Shown: piece by piece, positions 13,833 to 23,281 of the stretch
Layout of the letters: each line of letters begins with the position of its first letter
Position numbering within the stretch: position 1 is the stretch's first letter
Source: Pseudobutyrivibrio ruminis AD2017
GTDB taxonomy: Bacteria > Bacillota > Clostridia > Lachnospirales > Lachnospiraceae
Reading direction: 5' to 3'
Assembly (NCBI RefSeq): GCF_000424305.1
Contig: NZ_AUJQ01000003.1
Coordinates: forward strand, 248,001-312,000
Length of the DNA stretch: 64,000 bases
Made by a program: the position numbers and the translations under genes
The notes under the pieces: model-generated
Databases searched by the model: none
What the model saw: only the letters and a program-made list of their open reading frames with translations
Told to the model about the DNA's origin: nothing

Positions 13833-16800
13833 ATGAAGGGTGAGACAATTTTTTTAAAAAACAATTTAGTAAAGAGAACATTGGCGCTTGCTATAACATC
13901 TTCAATGTCATTAACAATGTGTTTCAATCCTGCCATTGCATATGCTGAAGAAATTACTACAGATGGCGCATCAGCTATTACTTCAATTACTGCAATTGAT
14001 GATAACGTAGCTGTTCAGTACATGGAACTTGGTTCAAAGGAAGAAGATATTATTTTCCCAGATTCCTTTACTGCTACAGTTGAAACAACTAAAGAAGTCA
14101 TCATAGAAGAGCAGGTGCCAGTAGAAGAAGAAACAGTTGAAGAAGAGCCAGTTGAAGCTACAGAAACTGAACCAGCTGAAATGCCTGAAGAAGAGCCAGC
14201 TACTGAACCAACAGAAGATTTGGAAATTCCTGCACCAGAGGTTGTAGAAGAACTAATAGAAGAACCAACAGAAGCACCAACAGAGCCATCTACTCCAGCT
14301 GAGACTGAACCTACATCAGAAGAAACACCAGTAGAAACACCAGTAGAAGCACCAGTTGAAACACCAGTGGAGATTCCAGCAGAAACTCCAGTAACAGAAG
14401 CACCAGCAACAGATGTTCCAGCGGATCCTGTAGCATTTATTATAGATAAAATATTCCCAGCAATGGTTGTAAAAGCTGCTGAGGAAACAATTATAGAAGA
14501 ACCAGAAGAGCCTGTTATGCAGACTGTACAGCGCATAGAGACAATCACATCAACTTCAGAGATTACACTTACAGGTGTGACCTGGACAATCGATGCTTTA
14601 AATAGCACTAATCCTACATTTGATTCTAGTATTGAGGGCGCAAGCTATGTGTATGTAGCAAACATTCCTACTTCCTATATAATATCTGCACCTGTTCCAA
14701 CAATTAAAGTTATCATTGGAACAAATGGTACATCTGCAAGCTTTAGACAGAGCGTAGTTGTTGACGGTGTTGTAATTACAGTTAAGGCAGATGAAGGAGT
14801 ATTTCCTGAGGGAGCACTTCTCACAGCAAGAGCAGCAACAGCTGAGGAGACAGAAGTCGCAGAGGTAGCTGTAGAGGCAGAGCGTGAGTCAGCAAACGTT
14901 GCTTCTTCTTATACATTTGATATTAAGGTACTTAATTCAGATGGTGTGGAAATTCAGCCAGACACAACTAAAGGAACAGTTAAGGTAGAGTTTGCCATGG
15001 AGGAAGCAAGGGCTGAGTACCTTGAGGCAGATATCTATCATATTAGTGATGCAAATCCAGCTGCACCAGTAGCTGAGAAGCTTGAAACTGAAAATACAGA
15101 TAATATTGTAGAAGCTGAGACAACAGGCTTTTCATTCTATACAGTAGAATTCACATACAACGGTTTGCAGTATGTAATGAAGGGCGGAACTATTGTTTTA
15201 CTTTCTGAAATTCTTGATTACATAGGAATAGAAGGAAATGTAGTATCAGCAGAAAGCTCTGATGAAAGTTTATTCTACGCAAAAAGATTTGTTAAACAGG
15301 AAGAAAACCAGGGCGCAGGTATTGGTGGCTTCGTAGAAAGTGAAGCAGGGGACTGGTACATAGTTTCACTTAAGGCATTTACCTCGGAAGAATCATTAGT
15401 TGTAACTATGGATAATGGCACAAGTTTTGATATTGTAGTTACAGATGACCCAGGCCTTGTAGGTGCACACAGTGATACTAATAGTAAAGGTGATGTATTC
15501 CTTGGTGGTAATTATATTGAAGTAGGTGTTGCAAAGACTGGTTCCTTTGGTACAGCAGGTGAACCATCTGCAGAAAATAAAAGCAAGTTCCATCCAATAG
15601 AAAGAACTACCCTTGGTCTTAGTGTAGATGGTGACGGCTTTGAAAATGGAAATACATCTACTACAGGTGATTTCTTCTTACCAGGTAACCCTGCAGAGCA
15701 ATATATTTTAGGTTATAAGATTGATGGAAAAGCAGTAAGTAATAACAATGCTGAAAGATGTGATGGTTCGTGGGAATCTCCAAAGGTAGCTCCAACAACT
15801 GTTGATAAATCCAATGTTGCAGCAGGATTGCTTAAATCTGTTACAACAGGTACAACTAAAGATGGTGTTGATATGGAAATGACTATATCATTCAATGAGA
15901 ATGATATGTTTTTTATCACAGATGTAGTAATTACAAATAATACAGGAAAAGATATTACTGATGTTAGATGGGTTAGAGCATTTGACCCTGACCAGGATGC
16001 AGATCTTAATGGTAGATATGACACATATAATAAGGTGATTAGTAATCCAAACAGCAAAATAGCTTATACTCCAGATCAATGTGCAATGGTAGTTGCAAAA
16101 GGTGGTGAAACACAGGAAGGCTTCTTCTTTGCAGCATTTGATGAGCGCGCAAGAGCAGCAATTATTAATGATCTTGCAGTAAGTAGTGCTTACGATGAAT
16201 CATTATGGATGGATTCTGACAGTATCCCAACAGTACCAGTGGAAGCTTCATACTCAGGTATTGATGGATTTAACAAGCGTGACACAGGTATCGCCATTAC
16301 ATTTGCCTGCGGCACTCTTAAGGCAGGAGAGTCAACAACTTTATCATATTACTCAAGTCTTGATCCTGACGTAAGCAGAACATTCTCACAGCTTTCAGGA
16401 AAGGTTAACTATGCAAAGGAAGTAATCGAAGGCTTTGAACCAGATACAACTTACGATGTAACTATCGAGGGTGATGAGACAAGCACAGTTTACAAGGTTA
16501 AGGCAAATAGCGAAGGCCAAATTAAGTTCGAAGGAAAAGATACATCTGATAAAGAATATAGCTTATTAGGAAAGACTGTGCACATTTCTTTGACTGAAGA
16601 AGATGTAACCAGCACAACGGATATAGATGTTAATGACAGACCTACACCAACAGAAATTGATTCTACAGGTACTCTTGATGATGGTGATGCATCAAAGCCA
16701 GAGGAAGTAGGTAAGGATTTGATCGTTACTACAGATGATTCTATTACAATCACTGCTGGTACAAACGGCCAGGAATACGGTATAGCAGGTGAAGATAGTA

Positions 16801-18530
16801 ATGTAGATGAATGGATTGGCTTGAACGAAAACCAGAGCCACACATTTGATGGCTTGGACGCAGGCGATTACACTTTGAAGACTCGTGTTAAGGCTACAAA
16901 CAAAGCCCCAGCATCATTGCCTTCAAAGGGAATTACTGTTACATTGAAGCCTACAGCTACAGTAAAGCCTCATGAAAATACAGTTGTAGATTATGACGGC
17001 GCAGCAAAGGAAACAGCAGTTGAGTCAGATGATGATGGTGTAAAGATTACATATAGTACAAGCCCTGATATGCCATACTCTGCTACAGAGCCAAAATTCA
17101 CAGATGCCGGAACATACACAGTATATTACAAGGCTATAAAGGATGGCTGCAGAACTACCTATGGTTCTTATACAGTTACTATAAATAAGCAGAAGAGAAA
17201 CTATGTTGAGCTTGAGCAAAATTATAATATCCCAGCTGAGTCTACAAAAGAAGGCGTAATTGATATTCCTGAGCTTTGCAAGGATCCTGAATTAATTAGG
17301 TATGAAGCTTTAGGTGATATAAAGAACTATATTAATGATGTAAAAATTATTGATGGAAAGGTTGCATACGATATTTCAGAGAGTAAGTCAGGTACTACAG
17401 GTGTATTGCGCTTATACGTGCAGGGCAAAAATGATGAACCATATTGGATAGCAATTCCTATTACAACAAAGGCTGCACCAGCACCATCATTTGTTAACTT
17501 CACAACAGAAGAAACAACAAAAACAACAAAAGCAGCAGCTTTAGAGCTTTTGGAAGTTGATACACAGACAGAGGAAAGAGAGCTTGAGCTTCCTAATGCC
17601 GTACAGAAGCTTGTTACAGGTGATTTAGAGTCAGAAAAAATAGAGGAAACAATTGATAAAGGAAATATCATTGATCGCGGAGATATCTGGGGTGAAATGA
17701 CAGATGATTCTAAGCGTAAGCTTTTAGATAAGCTTAATGAAACAGGTGGCGAAATTGTTAAGTTGGCAGATGAAGCCATGTTAAGTGGTGAGACATCAGA
17801 AACTGATGCAGAAGATAATGAAAAGGTTCCTGTAAAGGAAAAACCAATAGCACTTGTTATGGGTGAAGGTGCTATAGTTGTCAAATTGGAGACACCTGTA
17901 GATTCAAGAAATACTGCAGGTCTTGCAGATGCAAAGGCAGTTGCAAAATCTATCCTTACAGAGGAACAGTATGCAATGGTTGCATCAGGAAGCATTCTTG
18001 AAATTAAGGTTGAGGTTATTCCTCTTGATGATGAGACAATCCCTGAATTTGACAAGCAGGTTATCACTGATGGTGTAGCAGCGCTTGTAGAAGAAAAGCC
18101 AAATCTTGCAATGGCAGATTATATAGATATCAGTATGTTTATGAGAATAGATGATAGCGATTGGAATCAGATTACTGATACAGACCCTATTGATATTATT
18201 GTAGATATTCCAGAAAACTATAAGGGCTTATCGGATACATATTACATCATGCGTGCACACGAAGGTGTAAGCACATTACTTGAAGATTTGGATGATGACG
18301 ATGATACTATCACAATTTCAACAGGTCAGTTCTCTACCTATGCATTGATGTTTGATGATGTTAGTGAAGTGCCAGTAGCTGTAAATGTTAATCTTACAGT
18401 TCCAGAAAAGTGCCAGTTATGTCATCTGTGCCCTACATTATTTGGTATTTGTTATTTCGTATGGATTATAATCCTCACAATTGCAGCAGCTAGCATTATG
18501 CTGTATGTGACACTCAGAAAAAAGAATTAA
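13833..18530 (+). CDS. Giant surface protein with Cys-rich C-terminal anchor
   Basis: 1565 residues. A signal peptide ends near AYA-EE (residue 38). Residues 70-220 are a Pro/Glu/Thr-rich wall-spanning stretch. A beta-rich region follows, with VRWVRAFDPDQDADLNGRYD around 710-730 and Ig-like or bacterial-repeat modules (VDYDGAAKETAV...TDAGTYTVYYKA) near 1050-1120. The C-terminus is KCQLCHLCPTLFGICYF, a hydrophobic span and a LRKKN tail. It is placed like a sorting signal but has a CxxCHxCPT motif instead of LPxTG or PTG. Probably an adhesin displayed with the neighbouring sortase pilus. Own promoter region. Ligand unknown. Confidence 0.75.
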   Translation: MKGETIFLKNNLVKRTLALAITSSMSLTMCFNPAIAYAEEITTDGASAITSITAIDDNVAVQYMELGSKEEDIIFPDSFTATVETTKEVIIEEQVPVEEETVEEEPVEATETEPAEMPEEEPATEPTEDLEIPAPEVVEELIEEPTEAPTEPSTPAETEPTSEETPVETPVEAPVETPVEIPAETPVTEAPATDVPADPVAFIIDKIFPAMVVKAAEETIIEEPEEPVMQTVQRIETITSTSEITLTGVTWTIDALNSTNPTFDSSIEGASYVYVANIPTSYIISAPVPTIKVIIGTNGTSASFRQSVVVDGVVITVKADEGVFPEGALLTARAATAEETEVAEVAVEAERESANVASSYTFDIKVLNSDGVEIQPDTTKGTVKVEFAMEEARAEYLEADIYHISDANPAAPVAEKLETENTDNIVEAETTGFSFYTVEFTYNGLQYVMKGGTIVLLSEILDYIGIEGNVVSAESSDESLFYAKRFVKQEENQGAGIGGFVESEAGDWYIVSLKAFTSEESLVVTMDNGTSFDIVVTDDPGLVGAHSDTNSKGDVFLGGNYIEVGVAKTGSFGTAGEPSAENKSKFHPIERTTLGLSVDGDGFENGNTSTTGDFFLPGNPAEQYILGYKIDGKAVSNNNAERCDGSWESPKVAPTTVDKSNVAAGLLKSVTTGTTKDGVDMEMTISFNENDMFFITDVVITNNTGKDITDVRWVRAFDPDQDADLNGRYDTYNKVISNPNSKIAYTPDQCAMVVAKGGETQEGFFFAAFDERARAAIINDLAVSSAYDESLWMDSDSIPTVPVEASYSGIDGFNKRDTGIAITFACGTLKAGESTTLSYYSSLDPDVSRTFSQLSGKVNYAKEVIEGFEPDTTYDVTIEGDETSTVYKVKANSEGQIKFEGKDTSDKEYSLLGKTVHISLTEEDVTSTTDIDVNDRPTPTEIDSTGTLDDGDASKPEEVGKDLIVTTDDSITITAGTNGQEYGIAGEDSNVDEWIGLNENQSHTFDGLDAGDYTLKTRVKATNKAPASLPSKGITVTLKPTATVKPHENTVVDYDGAAKETAVESDDDGVKITYSTSPDMPYSATEPKFTDAGTYTVYYKAIKDGCRTTYGSYTVTINKQKRNYVELEQNYNIPAESTKEGVIDIPELCKDPELIRYEALGDIKNYINDVKIIDGKVAYDISESKSGTTGVLRLYVQGKNDEPYWIAIPITTKAAPAPSFVNFTTEETTKTTKAAALELLEVDTQTEERELELPNAVQKLVTGDLESEKIEETIDKGNIIDRGDIWGEMTDDSKRKLLDKLNETGGEIVKLADEAMLSGETSETDAEDNEKVPVKEKPIALVMGEGAIVVKLETPVDSRNTAGLADAKAVAKSILTEEQYAMVASGSILEIKVEVIPLDDETIPEFDKQVITDGVAALVEEKPNLAMADYIDISMFMRIDDSDWNQITDTDPIDIIVDIPENYKGLSDTYYIMRAHEGVSTLLEDLDDDDDTITISTGQFSTYALMFDDVSEVPVAVNVNLTVPEKCQLCHLCPTLFGICYFVWIIILTIAAASIMLYVTLRKKN

Positions 18531-18549
18531 TTCCCTTTTAATCCCCATA

Positions 18550-18576
18550 ATAATTGCCCTCCCAGAAGGGAGGGCA
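18550..18576. terminator. Terminator between the surface protein and rubrerythrin genes
   Basis: Perfect stem GCCCTCCC/GGGAGGGC with loop AGAA between two convergent genes. The T run is weak on the plus strand. Confidence 0.65.
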
Positions 18577-18596
18577 GTTCTTTATGACTTTTTATT

Positions 18597-19184
18597 TTAC
18601 TTAAAGTAACGGTTTAAAAGACCTTCAAGGGCCTTGCCATGTCTTGCTTCGTCACGAGCCATCTCATGAACTGTATCATGGATTGCATCAAGGTTGTTCT
18701 TCTTAGCGCAAGCAGCAAGGTCGAACTTACCTGCTGTAGCACCGTATTCGCAATCAACACGCCATGCAAGATTCTTCTTTGTAGAATCTGTCATGTTAAC
18801 TTCAAGCTCTGAGCCTAAAAGCTCTGCAAACTTAGCAGCGTGCTCAGCCTCTTCAAAAGCGGCCTTCTCCCAATATAAGCCAATTTCAGGATAGCCCTCT
18901 CTGTGAGCTACACGTGCCATGCAAAGGTACATACCAACCTCTGAGCACTCGCCAGTAAAGTTAGACTTTAACTGATCTAATATATATTTCTTATCTTCAT
19001 CTGTGATATCTGGATTGTTCTTAACTGTCTTTGCATAGATGCCAAATTCATGCTCTGCAGCAAGCTTAAGTTCGCCCTCTACCTCTTTGAATTTGTCAGC
19101 GTCTGCGTGACATACAGGACATTCTTCTGGAGGATTGTCCCCCTCATAAACGTAACCACATACTGAACATACATACTTTGCCAT
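18597..19184 (-). CDS. Reverse rubrerythrin (NADH peroxidase component)
   Basis: 195 residues. The rubredoxin domain comes first (C6, C9, C22, C25 in [10 protein letters not shown] and [10 protein letters not shown]). The diiron four-helix domain follows, with ExxH-type ligands in [10 protein letters not shown] and [13 protein letters not shown]. This order is the reverse of classical rubrerythrin and defines the oxygen-inducible revRbr of clostridia, which reduces H2O2 to water using electrons from NADH via a rubredoxin reductase. It follows perR by 52 bases, and a PerR-type operator lies in that gap. Complete; no oddities. Confidence 0.9.
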   Translation of the reverse strand: MAKYVCSVCGYVYEGDNPPEECPVCHADADKFKEVEGELKLAAEHEFGIYAKTVKNNPDITDEDKKYILDQLKSNFTGECSEVGMYLCMARVAHREGYPEIGLYWEKAAFEEAEHAAKFAELLGSELEVNMTDSTKKNLAWRVDCEYGATAGKFDLAACAKKNNLDAIHDTVHEMARDEARHGKALEGLLNRYFK

Positions 19185-19211
19185 AACTAGACTCCTTTCA
19201 TTGTGTAAAAT

Positions 19212-19227
19212 ATAATAATCATTACTG
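19212..19227 (-). promoter_or_regulatory. PerR-type operator upstream of reverse rubrerythrin
   Basis: AATAATCATTACT, an imperfect 6-1-6 palindrome close to the PerR box core TAATnATTA, overlaps the probable promoter of the rubrerythrin gene. A near identical copy lies at 19704-19716. Confidence 0.6.
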
Positions 19228-19236
19228 ATTTCACTA

Positions 19237-19626
19237 TTAATTATTATCCTGCTCTAAAATACAGTCTTTGCACACGCCAGTGAATAGCAAGCTTGCCATT
19301 TCAACTGTGCCAAGACCCGCAGAAGAAGCAGAAAGAATCTGGTCAACACTAGGTGTAACCTCCAAATCCATTACCCTGTGACAGCATCTACAATAGTAGT
19401 GACTATGAGCTGATGTATCTGCATCATAATGCTCTGTTCCGTCACCAGTGGAAATCTTTCTAACCTCCCCTAAATCAACGAGAAGAGTGAGATTTCTGTA
19501 GACTGTGCCCAGGCTGATTTTAGGGTAATTCTCCTTAACATGCTGATATATAACATCGGCCGTAGGATGCTCCTGGGTTGACATTAAATATTCTTTTATT
19601 GATTCACGTTGCCTACTATAATTCAT
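19237..19626 (-). CDS. perR: Fur-family peroxide repressor PerR
   Basis: 129 residues. Winged-helix DNA-binding domain (1-75, recognition helix region [12 protein letters not shown]) and a dimerisation domain. Structural zinc site CRCC (79-82) and CKDC (119-122). Regulatory-site residues H29, D68 or D70, H74, H76 and D87 fit PerR; the aspartate at the last position rather than glutamate separates PerR from Fur. It controls peroxide defence genes through metal-catalysed histidine oxidation. PerR-type boxes occur before itself and before the reverse rubrerythrin gene, so the pair is a peroxide-response unit. Confidence 0.85.
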   Translation of the reverse strand: MNYSRQRESIKEYLMSTQEHPTADVIYQHVKENYPKISLGTVYRNLTLLVDLGEVRKISTGDGTEHYDADTSAHSHYYCRCCHRVMDLEVTPSVDQILSASSAGLGTVEMASLLFTGVCKDCILEQDNN

Positions 19627-19666
19627 ATAACACCGCCAATCCGAAAAATTAATAGTGACTATATTT

Positions 19667-19716
19667 ATAATAGCAGAGATGAATGAAAAGTCAATAGTAA
19701 AATAGTAATCATTACT
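19667..19716 (-). promoter_or_regulatory. perR promoter with PerR-type operator
   Basis: Minus-strand TTGACT (19689-19694) and TATTAT (19667-19672) with a 16-bp spacer. Just upstream is the perfect 13-bp palindrome AGTAATCATTACT (19704-19716), nearly the same as at 19214-19226. This suggests autoregulation. Confidence 0.65.
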
Positions 19717-19779
19717 GATTTACCCAAAAAGCTTTATGAAAAGATTAGCTACTTTACTATAGAATAATGAAGAACAGAT

Positions 19780-19812
19780 TAAACGTCAGTCCGAAAGGGC
19801 TGGCGTTTTTTT
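19780..19812 (+). terminator. Orphan terminator, possibly of a small RNA
   Basis: Stem ACGTCAGTCC/GGGCTGGCGT with loop GAAA and TTTTTTT. No gene precedes it on this strand. TATAGAAT at about 19757 may be a -10 box of a very short transcript. Otherwise 19717-19890 holds nothing I recognise. Confidence 0.5.
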
Positions 19813-19912
19813 ATTGAATGATTTTGATAAAAAAAGTTCATTTTCGATATAAAACTAGTATTAAATTTTTTATCATAACCATATCATTTCTAAAATGAAA
19901 GGAGAATGTGTA

Positions 19913-22900
19913 ATGAAATTGGGACGCGGAAAGTGCGTACTGGCTTTGGGGATGGCCAGTATGATGGCTGCTACAGCTTTTCCTGTGCAAGCCAAAGAGA
20001 CCAGTGCGGATGGTCTTGAGGATAAGTATTCAGATGAAGGCTACAGCCTGGTATGGAACGATGAATTTGATGGGGATAGCTTGAATTTAAAGGACTGGAA
20101 TGTTGAAAAGCATGAGCCAGGCTGGGTTAATTCGGAGCTTCAAAGATATACAGGTATAGATGAAGGAAACATCGAGGTAAAAAATGGCAAGATGGTCATC
20201 AAGCCTCATGTGGAAGAAAAAGAAACTGAAGGGGAAGAGAAAACTGCAGAAGAAAAGATTACAAATGTAAGCTTTGATTTCACAGTAGGGGATGATAAAA
20301 AAACATCTGATACAATTGCTCTTCAGGTTAATTTTGGAAAGATAGATGATTCGGAAGCTGGAAATGCAAAGGCTACAGTAAAGCTTTCAAATGTATCTTT
20401 AATCGATACAACAGAGGATAAGGAGCTTGTAAGAAACGGAAGCTTTTCAAACGGAGATGATTGGTACTGCGGTATCACATCGCCAGCTGCAGGCTCATAT
20501 AAATACGAAGATGGCAAGGCAGTTCTTACCATAGATAATTCGGGAGATGCTAACTGGAATTACCAGTTGCAGCAAAACGGTCTTAAGCTTGAAAGTGGTC
20601 ATTCATATAAGTTTTCCATGGATGCATCAGCAAGCGCAGACAGAATGGTAGAAATCAGTTTGCTTGATCCTGATAACGGCTACAACTGGTATGCCGGAAC
20701 AAAATCTACTATCGAAAAAACTGAAATGGCCGGCCAGTCAGGAAGCAATGGAAAAAGAGAAATAACATCAGGCCGTATTACAACACAGGGCTTACATGAT
20801 TTCACCTATGGTAGATTCGAAGCCAGAGCAAAGGTGCCTGAGGGTAAGGGATATCTTCCAGCATTCTGGCTGATGGCTACAGACGAAGGTCTTTACGGAC
20901 AGTGGCCTAAGTGTGGCGAGATAGACATCATGGAGGTTATGGGACAGGACGTTTCAAAGTCATATCACACCATTCACTATGGCTACAGTGCAGGAAATGG
21001 TCATAAGGAAAATCAGGGAAGCAAGGTACTTTCAGATGGAAGCTTTGCTGATGAATATCATACCTACAGAGTAGACTGGGAGCCAGGACTTATCACATGG
21101 TATGTAGATGATGAAAAGGTGTTTAGCACAAACGATTGGTACACAGGAAGTGATGACAACAGTCAGGTTACATATCCAGCACCATTCGACCAGGATTTTT
21201 ACATCATACTAAATCTTGCTGTTGGTGGAAGCTGGGTTGGCTATCCAGATGACAGTGTTTATGAGCACATGAATGATGATTCCTTTGCAGTGGATTACGT
21301 AAGAGTTTATCAGAAATCTGCAGAAGAATATGAAAAGGAAGAATCAAAGGTAAAGCGTCCTGAAAAGGAGCCAGTAAAGTTTAGAGAAGCAGATGAAGAT
21401 GGTAACTACGTTATCAACGGAGACTTCAGCAAGGACATTGCATTTGAAGGTGCTGAGAATGCTGATGATAATAATTGGAAGCTTCATTTGGAAAGCGATG
21501 CTAAGGGAACTGATTATAAGGTAGATGATAACAAAATTAAAATTAACCCATCTGCAGTAGGTTCACAGCCACACAGTGTGCAGCTTAAACAGCAGAACAT
21601 CCCAATGTATAAGGGGTGGGAATATGAGCTGACATTTGATGCAGTGGCAGATGAAGATAGAGATATCATTATAGATGTTGAAGGTCCAGACAGAGGCTGG
21701 ATGAGATATTTGAAGGACACATCAGTGCCGGTTACAACTGAAAAGCAGTCTTACAAATATACATTTACAATGGATGAAAAAACTGATCCAAACGGATCAC
21801 TTGAATTTAATTTAGGTAAACAGGATTCGACAGCAGCAGTTACAATTTCGAATGTAAAGCTTGTTCACAAATCAGGAGATGAAGTTGTTGAGGACGATGC
21901 GAAGACAATTCGTCCAGATGGTAACTATATTTACAATGGAGGGTTTGATCAAGGTGAAAATCGACTGGGCTATTGGGATTGCAATAATAAAAAGGCAGTT
22001 TCTGTTACTAATAAGAAAAACTTACGAGTACTTAAAGTGGTAGCGCCTGAGGGTACATCGAAGGCTAATCCTGTTGTTGTTTCACAGAAAGAGCTTTCAC
22101 CACTTAATGCTGGTCAGTACGAAATCAGCTTCAATGGATACGCTAATGTAAAGGATGGTCTTACTGTTAATGTTGCAGATAAGACTTTTACCCCAGAGCT
22201 TTCAGATAAGAATGCAAGCTACGCTCATAAGTTTGTGTTAGATAAGAATGTTGAGCGTAAGGATTCAAATGTTGAATTTGTATTTACGAAGCCAGGTGAG
22301 TATTACATTGATAATGCATTTTTGGCTGAGGCAGCATTGCTTAAGAATGGTTCATTTAATGCTGGACTTGCTGGGTTTAATCCTTACATCTACGATTCAG
22401 TAAAGGCAAACTATGTCATCGACAACATGAATGGAAATGATAATGCTTTTGCAATTACAATAGATGACACAGTTGCAGATACAGATGACAACTGCTGGTA
22501 CATTCAGCTAAACCAGGATGGAATCAAGCTTGAAAAGGGCAAGAAATATAGAGTTTCATTTAAGGCTAAGTCTTCTATTGATAGAATAATCAAATATTCA
22601 CTTCAGGAGTTTGAAGGCAATTGGACGAACTACAGTGGTACAGGCTCTGTTGAAATTGGAAATGAGTGGAAGACATTTACTCATGATTTTGTAATGGAAA
22701 GTGAGACGGACCCTAACACAAGATTCAACATCACAATGGGTTCTGTTGATGGTATCAGAATTACAGATAAGCATGACATCTACATTGATGATATCAGCTT
22801 AATCGAGCTTACTGATGAACAGCAGCCAAAGGCTGAGCCAGCTAAGTCACAGCCATCACAGTCGCAACCATCACAGTCACAGCCATCACAGTCACAGCCA

Positions 22901-23251
22901 GCTCCAAAAAAGATAGCTAATAATAATACACCATTAGCAGGAAATGTGGCTGTTGTAAATAATAATACAAAGACAGATAATACTGTTAACGAGAAGCATC
23001 AGGCTAAAGCTGATTCAACAAAAAATCAGACTAAGTTCACAGAAGAAATAACAACAGAAGTAGAAGAGACAAAAGAATCAGAAAAAGAGGAGTCAGTAGA
23101 TTCCAACAAGGCCTCAGAAGAAAAGATAGAAAAGATAGAAGAGCCAGAACCAGCTAAAGTAGCTGATAAGAAGGAGCAGGTAGGCTTCTTTGGTGCAATA
23201 ATCAATTTCTTCAAGGCAATCATTGAATTCTTTAAATCGCTTTTCTCGTAA
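19913..23251 (+). CDS. Secreted GH16 beta-glucanase with multiple carbohydrate-binding modules
   Basis: 1112 residues from the ATG at 19913 (GGAG eight bases before; the earlier ATG overlaps that site). Signal peptide to about residue 30. The GH16 fold is split: its first strands (SLVWNDEFDGDSLNLKDWN) are followed by an inserted CBM4/9-like module (about 105-255), then ITTQGLHDFTYGRFEARAKVP and the catalytic motif GEIDIMEVMG. Three further CBM4/9-like modules follow, then a QPSQS linker and a Lys/Glu-rich stretch. The end is a Phe-rich amphipathic segment (GFFGAIINFFKAIIEFFKSL). Substrate is probably beta-1,3- or mixed-linkage glucan. First gene of an operon with GH3 and GH94. Confidence 0.85.
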   Translation: MKLGRGKCVLALGMASMMAATAFPVQAKETSADGLEDKYSDEGYSLVWNDEFDGDSLNLKDWNVEKHEPGWVNSELQRYTGIDEGNIEVKNGKMVIKPHVEEKETEGEEKTAEEKITNVSFDFTVGDDKKTSDTIALQVNFGKIDDSEAGNAKATVKLSNVSLIDTTEDKELVRNGSFSNGDDWYCGITSPAAGSYKYEDGKAVLTIDNSGDANWNYQLQQNGLKLESGHSYKFSMDASASADRMVEISLLDPDNGYNWYAGTKSTIEKTEMAGQSGSNGKREITSGRITTQGLHDFTYGRFEARAKVPEGKGYLPAFWLMATDEGLYGQWPKCGEIDIMEVMGQDVSKSYHTIHYGYSAGNGHKENQGSKVLSDGSFADEYHTYRVDWEPGLITWYVDDEKVFSTNDWYTGSDDNSQVTYPAPFDQDFYIILNLAVGGSWVGYPDDSVYEHMNDDSFAVDYVRVYQKSAEEYEKEESKVKRPEKEPVKFREADEDGNYVINGDFSKDIAFEGAENADDNNWKLHLESDAKGTDYKVDDNKIKINPSAVGSQPHSVQLKQQNIPMYKGWEYELTFDAVADEDRDIIIDVEGPDRGWMRYLKDTSVPVTTEKQSYKYTFTMDEKTDPNGSLEFNLGKQDSTAAVTISNVKLVHKSGDEVVEDDAKTIRPDGNYIYNGGFDQGENRLGYWDCNNKKAVSVTNKKNLRVLKVVAPEGTSKANPVVVSQKELSPLNAGQYEISFNGYANVKDGLTVNVADKTFTPELSDKNASYAHKFVLDKNVERKDSNVEFVFTKPGEYYIDNAFLAEAALLKNGSFNAGLAGFNPYIYDSVKANYVIDNMNGNDNAFAITIDDTVADTDDNCWYIQLNQDGIKLEKGKKYRVSFKAKSSIDRIIKYSLQEFEGNWTNYSGTGSVEIGNEWKTFTHDFVMESETDPNTRFNITMGSVDGIRITDKHDIYIDDISLIELTDEQQPKAEPAKSQPSQSQPSQSQPSQSQPAPKKIANNNTPLAGNVAVVNNNTKTDNTVNEKHQAKADSTKNQTKFTEEITTEVEETKESEKEESVDSNKASEEKIEKIEEPEPAKVADKKEQVGFFGAIINFFKAIIEFFKSLFS

Positions 23252-23281
23252 TTCTTAGAAAAGAGAGGAACAAAGAGCATT

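Noticed and set aside
14015-14608. Long Ser/Val/Gly-rich frame on the minus strand inside the giant surface protein gene
   Set aside because: It mirrors the Pro/Glu/Thr-rich repeats on the other strand and has no start site of its own.
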